A stretch of 64,000 nt of DNA. It comes from Bryum argenteum (lineage: Eukaryota > Streptophyta > Bryopsida > Bryales > Bryaceae). The translations under genes and the position numbers were made by a program. Where the stretch lies: contig CM073321.1 of assembly GCA_037043015.1 (NCBI GenBank), positions 12,346,001 through 12,410,000 of the forward strand. The letters are read 5' to 3'. The notes under the pieces are model-generated. The model made no database searches and had not been told where the DNA came from. It saw nothing but the letters and a program-made list of their open reading frames with translations. Of the stretch, positions 37,751 to 50,021 are shown piece after piece; positions within the stretch are counted from its first letter, which is position 1, and each line of letters opens with the position of its first letter.

Positions 37751-38323
37751 TGTTTTAAATATAGAGCCCTGTGCTGAACACATTCACCCGGAAATATCGG
37801 CGGAATTCCCGGAACTCATAACCAGCTAAAAATCAATGATACACAGTAACTGCTGAAACACTGAGGAATTCCGAAGCACGCTCACCTGCAAATTACAGAT
37901 TTCGCGAGGAATACTAGGGCTCGCAATTGAAAAAAGCACGCACAACAATCAGCAATTCGTATGCAGAAGACAAACAATACAAGACGAGCAACTTTGATAA
38001 CCTGAAACACAATCAAAGTATAAGAGCATGCGCCTCTTCTACAATACTGAAACCTCAAAATGGGAAACTACATTAAACGCAACAAAGACCAACTCAAATA
38101 CAATCTAAACACACACGCAACTTTGAACAAGAACAGCGGAACGAAATCAAACTAAGCGCACCTTCAGAGCACGGACGAGAGTGAGAGACATTAAAATGAA
38201 ACATGAGGGACTGCGTTAGCACCCCAACCCGACCTCAACGATTGAATCGGTCGAGTATCCTCGACGCCCGATATCGTGCAAAAAGCCGACACTTTTTGTC
38301 GCAACCTGCATTTTGTCTTGATT

Positions 38324-40587
38324 GGTCTAGGTGAAGCTGGTTACAACCACATTATGGATGCATTTGCCACTGATAAAGTTGGAGGCTTTGCTCGAGTAAT
38401 AATGGTTTGTCCCATGCACTCGAAGTTGCCGCGTCTGGTTTTGAGTGTTCTTTGTACTTGCGGATGTTTTGATTCTGCTTGGGTCAAACGACAATGGGAC
38501 ACTATAGACAGATTGTGGAAAGAAGAATGTTTGGATGTTGTTGGACCGATTGTGGGTCATGCAAGCGATGGCGATAGTCGACGTAGACAATTAATGTTGG
38601 CTGATTATGTGAGCAATGAAGGATCCAGATTAAGAATCCCATGGGATGGTCAAGGTTGTTTTCGGTACATCATGATGAGGAGGGACAGGTCCATGGCTTT
38701 CATGACCAAGACTTCATTCACAATGGTAAGAAGTTGATCAATCCTTTAGAGAGTCCGATTAAAACTCTTCGGCTTGGAAGAGATGAGTGCTACTTTGATC
38801 ACTTAGGGATGGTGTACCAGAAGTTTACGGTGGACGAGCATGGCTTGAACCGGGAAGACACCAAGCGAAGGGACCGGCAGCAGTGGGCCTCAAAGACAAA
38901 GAGTGTGCCAAGTGAAGGTAAGGAATTGCCTTCGTTCACTAAGGGTGGCGGATGAGGTACATCACGAAAGGACACTAGCAACTGAGTTGTATTTGCAGAT
39001 TTGCGGGGACTATATTGACATTTTCCTTTCAGCTAAACTTGACCTTAGAAGTCGTGTAGTCTTGGTTTGCAAAAGTATCATTTTTCTTCGGAATTTGGAA
39101 GCTGTGGTTCAAGCATGGAGATCATGGGGTTCTAGGTAATACAGAACATGCTTTTCAACAAGAGTCCTTTGTTAGTCAGCAATGCTTTGTGGATGTTCAA
39201 TTATCATGCCATTATGTTGTTTTTCTCATTTGTCTATTCAGGGACCAATATTCGCAATTTCCGTCCCTTTGCACCTAATCGGGAGTGATGCTTGCGAAAT
39301 TTTTTTCTCAAAGTGGGTGGAATGGTCGGCACGACGAAACGCCGCTCGACTTCCACGAACTACTGAGATGCGCAAATACTCTGAACCAACTAGCTGCAGT
39401 TGAGTATGGGACTAATGGTCTCAAATTCAATCGACAACACAACAAGATGGATTGTGTTTGGGCCAATCTTCATCCATTGGGAATAAATGAAACAGCTCCA
39501 AATCTAGGGGACTACACACTATTGGCAACTGATGAAATGGTGGTGGAAGCACTGAATGAGGGGTTGAAGGAGGCCCAAAAGATGTTGCGATCTTTGAATA
39601 TGGCCCCGTCCACGCACGCGGCATCCAAGCACAAAAGGTGGTTCAACGAGCCTTGGGTATTTGAGAAGGCGGACCCAAAACACTTTGCTTTTGTCCCATC
39701 GCAGGTTCCAGTACCAGGTGAAGATGGTGACTTCGAGGTTCTGATGCACGCGGAAGAAGACGAGATTGTGGCAGCACAATTGGTGGATTCTGGTGGGCGG
39801 CCACCAATTGACGACGATGGCGACTATGACGACGGATTGGACCCCTCTGTTGTGGCTGAAGAAGAAGAAGCAAGGGACGCAATACAAACAATGTTGGATG
39901 ACGTCGAACCACAAATGCAATCCATCCTCCGAATGGAGAAGGTATGTCCGTATGTTGAGTACGACGGTAAGACAATCTTTAAAAGCACTTTGGTTTCGCA
40001 GTTGAATGGCAATCCCTTCTTGTCCAAAGATCGTCTAACAAGGGTAAGGAATTCTATATATTTTAACAATTCGGAAGAATATTTGGCCGCCGCAAATTCC
40101 GAGCATACTTGTCTCATTGGGTTTGGGATCCGATTGTGCAAGATATATGGTGCAACGAAGCACTACAAAAAAATCTACAGTTTCAAAGGCAGTTGGAAAA
40201 AGAGGTCGGGAAAATGGTCGCTCCGGCTATCAAGAGTCTAATATTTACGATGGTGTGGACGAAGGGTGCTGGTTTTTGGGAAGAGTTCAAAAAATCAGAA
40301 TAAAGAACGGGGGAAGGTGGGGTAAAAGTAGAGATCCTATAGATCTACAAAACAGGCCTATTGGAAAGAAGACGACGACTGCCCCAACAATTCAGGTGAG
40401 GTTAAATTGGTTCTCACAATCCGGAGGGAATCTAAAGTACAGGTATGACCTCTCTGATTTCAAGTGGGTCGACATTGACTCCATCATCTCTGTCGTAAAT
40501 TTAACGTATAATCGTACGTCAAGACTGTTCTTGTTAGAACCTGCGGATTGGGCAAACCTAAATGATTTTGTCGCGTCCAACAAGTAG
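38324..40587 (+). pseudogene. Transposase-like gene of unrecognised family, decayed
   Basis: Plus-strand fragments read in order: VLIGLGEAGYNHIMDAF at the duplication border, GPIVGHASDGDSRRRQLML, HDQDFIHNGKKLINPL, FTVDEHGLNREDTKRRDRQQW, LHLIGSDACEIFFSK, then ANTLNQLAAVEYGTNGLKF, a very acidic segment, and a C-terminal block ending WADLNDF-like (ADWANLNDFVASNK, stop at 40585). The DGD, DQD-x-IHN-x-KK and GSDACE-x-FFS motifs look like the acidic catalytic and C-terminal signature of a cut-and-paste transposase, but I cannot name the superfamily. Frames change near 38720, 38930, 39310 and 40240. The left edge is cut exactly at the border of the 4.5-kb duplication. Function by analogy only. Confidence 0.4.
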
Positions 40588-42087
40588 TTGTTTTTAACGT
40601 TTTTTTAACGAAGTTCCCCAGTCCTGCTCTTCTGTGTTGTTTTTCCGTTTTTTCCTTAAAATACTGTTGTTATTGTCGCTCTCTCTTTTAAGTTCCGCGG
40701 CAATCGCCATAGCGTCGTCATTCTTACAGCGTTCTTTGTGGATTATTGACGAGAGAAAAGCGGAAGGGATTGGACAAACGAGGGTTTTGGGAGGGCATGC
40801 TTCGAAGACAAAGGTGGTCTGTATTGCATACGAACTAGGCCTCCATCGCTGACGCAATGAGGGACAGTCCCGAAAATGGAGCATTGATGGGACACTGCAA
40901 AGTCTCACCGATCGATGAAAGGGCGATGTGGGAGTGGGAAGGAATTTGCCGAGGTCATGGAAGAGGATATGAGGAGTTTGACATCCTTATAGCCGGAATG
41001 GTTCGAGCTCATTGACAATATCTTCTGCATGGCGCGGTCTCCGAAACACTCACATACACCGGTTTTGGAGGGCACGCCAGTCTTGGGTACAGGGAGCATC
41101 CCCAGTATTAATTTTGCCTTAAATTTTTCTATTTTTCTTTCTCGCATTTTATCAGTGCTATATCTCGCATTTTCCCATTCCTCCAACTGATCGAGCGATT
41201 CTTACAGGGCATACCTCTTGATCATCAAGCATCCTGCAAAGCTACTACAGCTAGCTCTCATGCGCCTTAAGTTTCGAGTGAAGCACACTGCAATGTGCTA
41301 AGTGATCGCAACGTCTTTACTCATCTCACATCACAATTGTTAGCATTACATTGTGGAGCTCAATCAATTCTGAGTGAGTTATTGCAGCTGATTTCTGCTT
41401 AAACTGAAGGAGCCTTCGATGAAATTAGCCTATTGAATGTTTTCTAGCACTGTAAGAAAGGATGCCATGGCTATGAAGTCAATAAATTTTAAGTAGATTC
41501 TTGTCATTTCATGAATATGGGATGCTTCATCTGCGGTGTGCTTTCTCATGCTAGAATCAAGCGATCATTGGAATGGAGGCGGGAGGCTTCGATGTAACTA
41601 ATTGAATGTGTGGGGTGTTTCTTGCCTTAATTTTTGCCATAATTTATATGTGGCACTCCCAAGAGGGGGTCCATGTGGCACCCCAGAAGGGGTATTAATT
41701 AATTAATCTCAGAAATTCATCCAATGACACTATGCAGCAACATCTCATACATCTCACTATGACAGGCATTTGGTGTCTGTAACATTGAGCTGGATTGTAG
41801 ACTCTTAGTGCATGGCCTGAACTTTAAATTTTTGCATGCGGTTCTCCTTCTTTCTAACATTTAAGGTTACTGAAGTTTGAAAGGAGATTAAAAATAAAAT
41901 AGGGCCATTGCAAACCTTGCTAAAATTTATTCAACCTACCTCAACCCCTTGAGCTAATGCCCAATATTTCAAAATTATATAAGATAACGGGGTATGTAAT
42001 TCCATGCTGAAAAAATAATAGCCACACCACAATACCCCTTTGCACGCACGTAGTTAAGGAAATCACCACTAAGTGTCCTCCCCGAGT
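40588..42087. other. No gene recognised
   Basis: Between the transposase remnant and the right copy of the duplication. Short antisense frames near 40600-41190 have no recognised motif. Confidence 0.4.
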
Positions 42088-44878
42088 GTAGATCATTTGG
42101 TCTACTATATCTTCTATATTTATAAATGCGTACAATCTTTTGAATTTGAAACAAAATATTATTATTTCTAAGTCGTAAGACAAAGCCATGAGAAAGCCAT
42201 GAAGCTGTATTCTCCCACAAAGGAGGTTGAGTATCGTCAACCTTCCAACGCAATCCTTTGACTGAATCCCATCTATTGTAGGTCTCTTGCACATCTCGAT
42301 TCCTTGATGTAGGCCGAAAGAATTGAATAAGGATACAGTTCGGATGCTCGGGGTTTATGTTCGGATCTGACAACGCTCGAGCATTCCACACTGGTCGTGA
42401 GTCACCATCAGCAGGCCGAATAGCAACAAAGTATCCTTCATAAGCATTACGAGCTACACAAAAAGATGGTTGAGGGCGATCTCGGATCTCTCCAACATAT
42501 GCCTCATCTTCTCCAAACTCCTCACGAAGTTCGCCATCTTCAGCGAATTGGTCCTCCAAAGTCGCATCTATTCTGGACAATGGCCAAAATCTGGACATTC
42601 GGTGGTTGAATGGGAACCTCTAGTGCTGCCTTCACAGCGCGCCAATAGAACACAAGATGTTCATAGCGTCTTCTATACTCTCCAGTTCTATCTTCTTCAG
42701 ACATTGCCTCCCAGTACTTGATAAATCCAGAAATGCCCTTCACAATGTCCTCCACACCCCTCATTGCACGATGCGTCGTAGGAGTTGGATCAGCACGTGG
42801 CCACAAAGAACGACCTTCCGAGTCCTCTCTCCACAACTTAATTCCGGTTGTATCATTTGGCAACCAATCTTCTGCTGTGCACGAAACCTTGTACTTCATC
42901 ACAGGACAACCTGTAGAATCCAAAAAAAACTTGAATTGTTGTGCCTTCGTATGACCAACAAGTGCTTCCCCTCCATCCCTGATAAACCCATCGATAAATC
43001 CTTTAAAATCCGGCACCTCTTCAACAAGCTGGGGGATGGCTGGAATAGATTCCACGTCCATGAAAGATTTCATGAGTAACGGAATAGTGGGGAAATTGTC
43101 TTTCCTCAACAGCATGCTCCACCTTCCAAACATTGCATCGATGTCATCATAGGTATGTCCAACCAACATGAAATTCACATATACCTCGCGGAAGATCTTC
43201 TTCGCGACAAGGAGAGATCAGAAACAAAATACATATCTATTCTTGTTGTCCCCTGCTCCATTGTCCATCTGAACATTGAGAATTGGCGGAAGAGAAATCC
43301 CTCCAAGTGGAACAGCTGGTGCTGGACGGAGTGACGATACGCAAGTCTCCGCACCTTGGAGAACAGCATCAAAGATAGGTGCCGACCTCGACCGAAGAAA
43401 AAGCTCCCTCGAAGAGTACTTTGGTGGCAACTCTATATCTCGGAGCAGCTTAGCAAAAGAGCCCACCGTGTAATTTGAATCGTGTGCGAAAATATCTAGA
43501 CCGTAATGTGCGTAGCGTACATCTCCGTGGCCATGAGCGATCATTCCTGCGACGAATACTGGTAGCTTCATCAAACCATCGAGCTCCTTACTCTTGTGAG
43601 AAAAGACAGGGGAAGCGGTCTTCGCATGATCCACTTTGTCATGCATAATGGTCAAACACTCATGCGGGTAGGTTTTCGACCTATACCTGTTTGCATTATA
43701 TAACTCCCGATGAGCACGGGCTGCAGCGAAGTGTACCTCGAGCTTCTTTGCCCAAAGTAGTGCTTGTTGCGACCCAGGAATAGAGCCACGACGGAGTGTG
43801 TGCAACCGATCACATTTGGAGCACCGAGCACAGTTATCCCCGAATTCTACTCAGAGAAGATGGTGAGACCATCTTCAAATTGAAGCCTTCGTTTGCGGCG
43901 TTGATTTCCGGGATGGTACTCTTCCATTTCCATGTAGCGGGAAGAATCATGGATACAACCTTCTCTCCAGATTTTAGTGTCCTCGTTTGGTGCGGCATGT
44001 GATCCGCAGAGTTCTCCAGGATGTAACGCAGGGTTGCAGTTGCCTGCGACGTGTGCTTGCGCGGTTTAAGCAAAGACGAATTTCCATGGGGATGCGCCAT
44101 GACGCCATCGGCCACGTACGTTTGAAACCGATGAAAGGTTGCCTCGGACACTCCAGCAATATGTCTCCACGCAGTCAAGCAAACATCGATTCCCTCAACC
44201 GTGACCACCCTCTTCCCGCGAGCATTTCGATGAACCTGCCTGTGAACGTCAAGCTTCATGTGAAACCTGAATTGGTAGGTTGTTCCACTATACATCCGCT
44301 CTCGGAAACATCGGATCTTGTCCCTCGGGAAGGGCTGAACGCAGTTCCTGATGCAACATACTTTGCTTGAGACAGAATTGATAGACTCCTGAGTTAATAA
44401 GCCTTTGGATTTGACGGATGTTTCAGGAGGCGGGTTCCTAGATGTATTGTTGTAACTCCGGCTACGCGATGACTGAGGTCTCGCAAGACGTGCAACACGA
44501 GAGTCATGATCGTGTCCTATCTCATGGTCTCTGAGACTAGCCCCATTATAGAAGACTTTATCGATCGGCCACGCCCTGACAGAATATCTCCACTCATCTG
44601 GCACCGCTGTGGCATCAAGGGTCATCGAGATTTGAATCTGCGACTCGGGAGTGCCCAAGTGGACCGTTGCTTCCGAAGACGAGATCGTAACTGATGCTCT
44701 CACAAAGGCCCTCCGCTACAGGGCGACCCTCGTCACCGTAAAGGGTAATGAACTTTGTAGCCCAAAGACGCCGAGGGATACCTTCACACATTGGAACGGC
44801 TTCCGGAACCTCGGATTGCTCGACAACCTCCTCATCAGAGGAAAAATCACCAAGCAATTGAACATCTTGAGCAGCCAT
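41975..44878 (-). pseudogene. DUF7869-type gene, right copy, C-terminally deleted
   Basis: Starts at ATG 44878 (ACCATGG). Better preserved than the left copy: 44703-43834 and 43805-43221 are open, with CARCSKCD (possible zinc pair), HGHGDVRYAHYGLDIFAHDS and ILNVQMDNGAGDNKN. Lesions: one extra base near 44637, the shared frame change near 43834, and a TGA at 43218 between RYVFCF and SLLVAKKIF where a Trp codon would fit. The GHTHDD motif reads GHTYDD here. A deletion of about 159 bp relative to the left copy removes the last 50 or so codons and fuses the frame to unrelated sequence after WENTAS. Since the two copies carry different lesions, each decayed on its own after duplication, while the shared frame change is older. 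It shares its upstream palindrome array with the left copy. Confidence 0.6.
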
Positions 44879-46507
44879 GGTAGAGTCTGCAAATTAATCA
44901 CGAACGCGACTTGAGGAATTGAAGAATATGTGGCGGTTCAACTCGACTCAAGTTGAATACAATTATGACAGAAATCACATAGAATTAATTACACGTAGAC
45001 AAGATGTTGGAATAAATTCTCTGCCAACTAAGATGTCTATGAATTCAAGTCGAATCGAGTCGAATGCCCACAAATAATTGAAGCGAATCTACTTCACGGA
45101 AATGTATATCTCTAAATATGTGCTAATTCTGATTTAACTCGATTCGAGTTAAATACTGTTAGGGTGATTACAATATCACGTATTTGAGCCCGAGATCTAC
45201 ACCGATAACTTCGACAAGACTCTAGTAAAACACCGGAATTACCAAGATTATATACACCCATGGACAAACAAGAGGACAGTGGGTGATGACTAAATCGGGT
45301 CCAGTTGAATGTCAAGTCAAGTCATTTCAGAGTCCGTGACTTATATCGATACATGTAGATTACATCACGGAATATCTGAAAAATCACAGTTAACTCGATT
45401 CGAGTTAAATCCAATAAAAACGATGTGATTCCGGAATGTCATGCGGATATCCACAATGGGATTCAACTCGAGTCGAGTTGAATATCCGCACTATTATCGG
45501 AACATCCCATTATGACATTTGGTGATAACTATTTCAACTCGACTCGAGTTGAATGTGAAGACCCATGAATACAGCATTTCGGATTCCATGAGATTCATTG
45601 ATACATATAGATTGTATCACATAATATCTGGGAATCCACATTTAACTCGATTCGAGTTTAATACAATTTGGCTGATGTAATGCTAGAATCGCTGTCTGAG
45701 ATCCGCACCGAGATTCAACTCGACCCGAGTTGAATATCCGCACCATAAAGGGAACATCCCCTTCTGAAATTGGAAGATTTCCAATTCAACTCGATTCGAG
45801 TTGAATATCACCACCTATTACTATAACATCCTAATTATGAAATTAGAACTGAATTACAATTTAACTCGACTCGAGTTGAAATTGAACAGACCTACATACT
45901 ATGGCAATATAAATTCAACTCGAGTCGAGTTGAATGTTTTAAATATAGAGCCCTGTGCTGAACACATTCACCCGGAAATATCGGCGGAATTCCCGGAACT
46001 CATAACCAGCTAAAAATCAATGATACACAGTAACTGCTGAAACACTGAGGAATTCCGAAGCACGCTCACCTGCAAATTACAGATTTCGCGAGGAATACTA
46101 GGGCTCGCAATTGAAAAAAGCACGCACAACAATCAGCAATTCGTATGCAGAAGACAAACAATACAAGACGAGCAACTTTGATAACCTGAAACACAATCAA
46201 AGTATAAGAGCATGCGCCTCTTCTACAATACTGAAACCTCAAAATGGGAAACTACATTAAACGCAGTCAGCACCAACTCAAATACAATCTAAACACACAC
46301 GCAACTTTGAACAAGAACAGCGGAACGAAATCAAACTAAGCGCACCTTCAGAGCATGGACGAGAGTGAGAGACATTAAAATGAAACATGAGGGACTGCGT
46401 TAGCACCCCAACCCGACCTCAACGATTGAATCGGTCGAGTATCCTCGACGCCCGATATCGTGCAAAAAGCCGACACTTTTTGTCGCAACCTGCATTTTGT
46501 CTTGATT
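42088..46507. repeat. Right copy of the 4.5-kb direct duplication
   Basis: Partner of 33749-38323. The missing 159 bp are bordered by GCCATGA-type microhomology (AAAGCCATGAGAAAGCCATGAAG near 42182). Confidence 0.9.
44934..45934. repeat. Palindrome array TTCAACTCGA-N-TCGAGTTGAA, upstream of right DUF7869 copy
   Basis: Same 12 or so palindromes as at 36.75-37.75 kb, nearly identical in sequence and spacing. Confidence 0.9.
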
Positions 46508-47103
46508 CGGCTTTGAAATAGGATTCTACTTTTTAGTTTTGAATTTTGAAAATATTCGGCGGCAAAGATGTTTCAAGAAAACTCGATTTTGGAGGAAACC
46601 CATTTGTAACTATGGATTTTTTATTTTTTACAAAGAAATGTGTTTTCATGTTTTCTCCATAAAATTAAACATTTAATACATATGTATGAGTTGTGGAAAA
46701 AAAATACAAATTCGTACTCATATATTTATTGAATAAGATATAATAATTACAAAAATTAGAGTAACTATAGTAATTGAGAACATTCCATTGACAATACTTT
46801 ACTTAGTAACGCAAAATCAATGGAATCAAATATATGGTACACTACTAATAAAAATACCATAAAAACATAGAATACTAACATAGAATAAAATCACTACAAA
46901 TAAATGGGCATATGAATACATATAAATATACATCAATATATACATAATATGTTAAATACATAATATTTTAATTCATGTATATACAAGTACAAATGTATAT
47001 GAATAGATAAATAAGTACGTATATGTACATAGATACGGGTATAGATGTTAAATACATAATATTTCAACTCAATGATGAATGATTATAAGATAAATTTGAC
47101 TAC
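46508..47103. other. AT-rich, no gene recognised
   Basis: Sequence after the right duplication border, grading into the 249-bp tandem repeat. Confidence 0.5.
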
Positions 47104-47990
47104 GTATTGAGCATTTATTGTACTATCTTAATATAGAACAATGAAAGCTCAATTATATGACCATGCGAGTTTCAAATAGGTATACATAGATATATACCCA
47201 GTACAAATGAATACTAACATAGATAAATAAGTACGTATATGTACATAGATATGGGTATAGATGTTAAATACATAATATTTCAACTCGCTTAGCTAATATG
47301 TTATAAGATAAATTTGAATATATGTTGAGCATTTATTGTGCTATCTTAATTTAGAGAAGGAAAGCCCAATTATATACGCTTACGAGTTCAAATATGTATA
47401 TACATGAATATATAAATAAATTAATATACGTATATGGATATATACATACAAGTAAAATTGAATATGAAGACCTAAATAAGTACGTATGTATATACATAGA
47501 CATTGGTACAAAACTTAACTTCATAGAATCTTAATTCAATTATGTTTGATATTAAGATAAATTTGAATATATGTTGAGCATTTATTGTGCTATCTTAATT
47601 TAGAGAAGGAAAGCCCAATTATATGCGCATACGAGTTCAAATATGTATATACATGAATATATAAATTAATTAACATACGTATATGGAGATATACATACAA
47701 GTAAAATTGAGTATGAAGACCTAAATAAGTACGTTTGTATATACATAGACATTGGTACATAAGTTAACTTCATAGAATTTTAATTCAATTATGTTTGATA
47801 TTAAGATAAATTTGAATATATGTTGAGCATATATTGTGCTATCTTAATTTAGAGAAGGAAAGCCCAATTATATGCGCATACGAGTTCAAATATGTATATA
47901 TATAATGAATCTATAAATGAATGTATTTATATATAAATAAATATATGAATATATAAATATATAAATAAATTAACATACGTATATAGAGAT
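47104..47990. repeat. AT-rich satellite, 249-bp period
   Basis: TTGAGCATTTATTGTGC blocks near 47325, 47574 and 47823 are 249 bp apart, with an older, 218-bp copy starting near 47107. Copies include TATGTATATACATG and AATTTAGAGAAGGAAAGCCC. Confidence 0.85.
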
Positions 47991-48052
47991 ATATATAAGG
48001 TTCGTAGTCAGTAATCTACTTCTAAAACATAATACCGTTGGACGATCTTTTG

Positions 48053-48152
48053 GTATGTATGATGTATGGCTATGGTATGAATGATGTACGTCGATGATAT
48101 GTGTGATGTATGGCCATGATATGTGTGATGCATGTCTATAGTATACATGATG
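48053..48152. repeat. 22-bp tandem repeat
   Basis: Four and a half units of ATATGTGTGATGTATGGCCATG type. Confidence 0.8.
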
Positions 48153-48779
48153 TTTCTGAAAGATATCTTCTATCTATATACTCTCACAATCTTATTTATA
48201 TTGTCCAATTCGTTCTCTCAAACCTTCCTACCTGATTATATATCTATCCAATAATATTTTTAATATGTAGCTATTTATATTATTAATAAAATTTTATGTT
48301 GCACTAATATTAAAAATAAAACCAACAACAAAATAAGATGGTCACGAATAAAAATAATGAGCATGACAACATCTTAGAAATTGGTAGAGAGGGGATAATT
48401 TTTTAGCTTCCTTTTCGAGTGAATGATGACCTTATTGGATTGGAGAATGTTAACTAATTGGGAAGTTGGATATGACATAATCAAAGTTGAATTAGTGCTT
48501 GGGTATTGCCAATTAAATAATGTATTTTTTTCCGAGTTTGTATCTTACTTCAATATAAAACTACACACAACTTTTTAGTAATTAAAACATGGTATTTTTG
48601 CTGACACGTTTTATCTAATACTACACATACTATTGTAAAGTGTTGTGGAGTCTTAAATTTTACGATACAAAGACATATAGTGTTAGAATAGGCATTTATT
48701 GAACTTATCTTCTTTTCAAAAACTTTAACTAGAAAAAAATCAAGAAATAAATAAATGAAAATATAATGGAATTTAGTGT
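48153..48779. other. AT-rich, no gene recognised
   Basis: Upstream of the GC-rich promoter-like stretch; no coding signal seen. Confidence 0.5.
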
Positions 48780-50021
48780 AGTGTAGAGACGGCGGACATG
48801 AAAAGGGCAAGAAATTGTCTTTGCCGAAGCAATATACGGTGGGAGCGTGTAAGGCGGCCCGGGTAGGCGGCAAGCGTGTAAGGCGGCGGGGCAAGATTAC
48901 GGCGCGGCGCTCGAATTATGGCCGGGAACGGAGAGCGGGGGGGGGGGCTAGGGTTTGGCCCCCATTGTATTCCTCTTCTTCCTCGCTCGTGCGCTGCGCT
49001 TGCTGAATTTGGCTGTCGGCGTTCTTGCATTCTTGCGTTAGTTGGTGTTTTCTTGCATTCTCGCTCGCGTAGTTCTGGCCTCCACAGTCGCTAGCTTGTG
49101 GCCTCGAAATTAGCTATCTCCTGGCCTCGAAGGTTGTGTTCGTTCATGTTTATATAGTCTCTTTTGTATCTACTCGCTCTTTTTGCTCTGCTTCTTGCTT
49201 CTTGCTCTGCTCCCCGACGCTTTTTGCTTCTCTTAGCTCTGCGCCTCGACCCTATTAGCTTAGAATCTGCTTTTAGATATATTCGCGGCATCAAGTGGGT
49301 GGCTCGTTTGACGCCGCTGCGCGACTTTGGCGCGCGCTCACCAAAGTTCCTGGACTTCACAACCTTCTCTGTAAGTTAACTGCCAATGTTTGTAACTTTT
49401 GGTTTGCAATTTCAGTCTGTGGTGTTTGCAATTTGTGGTCATTTCTGTCAGTTTTTCGGACTTCAGGAGTTGAATTTTACTAGGTTTCGGGATCCTTGAA
49501 ATTTGAGTGACTACATTGGAAAAGATGAGGAGGAAGTTTGAGTTTAGATGTCTGATTTAGGAAAGCAGAGGAAACTGGCCTATTGGAGCTGGTTCATAAA
49601 ATTTCTGAACCCTGATTTTTAAGAGCAAATCTAGAATGTGAATGTTGGAACAAAAGAGGTGGCTGTGTTTGAGCTGTTTAGGGTTGATTCGAGGAAGTTA
49701 ATGAACTTGATGAATTTCGAATTGGTGAGAGTTGTCAATGAGGTTTTTCCCAGTGATTTTAGATAATTAGAATGCTTGTGTTCACTACCAGAGCATCGGT
49801 TTGTGAATCAATTGCAATTGAATTGGTCTACTATGTGATTCTTTCATACTTGAATCTCCGTTAGTGTTGAGAATTTCACTTTGAATCAGTCATAGTAAAG
49901 TCTTTTGTTCTAATCATTCATTGTTTACAATTATTCATTGTTTGCTTCAGGAGTAGGACGAAGCCGAGGCTTGTCCAGTTTATTTCGGTATCCACAGTCT
50001 AGCAGGGAAGCAGACAACAAA
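48780..50021 (+). promoter_or_regulatory. Putative promoter and 5' UTR of gene B
   Basis: Composition switches sharply from AT-rich to GC/CpG-rich at about 48780-49000, then to pyrimidine-rich CTTGCTTCTTGCTCTGC-type sequence (49180-49250) and a long leader without sustained open frames. The first ATG that splices cleanly into the downstream frame is at 50022. No TATA box was assigned. Confidence 0.35.

Larger units (their letters stand above)
33749..38323. repeat. Left copy of a 4.5-kb direct duplication
   Basis: Matches 42088-46507 from GTAGATCATTTGG to GCATTTTGTCTTGATT. The offset is 8,339 bp at the left end and 8,184 bp at the right, mainly because the right copy lacks about 159 bp. The 36.7-38.3 kb part is almost identical between copies. 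Confidence 0.9.
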
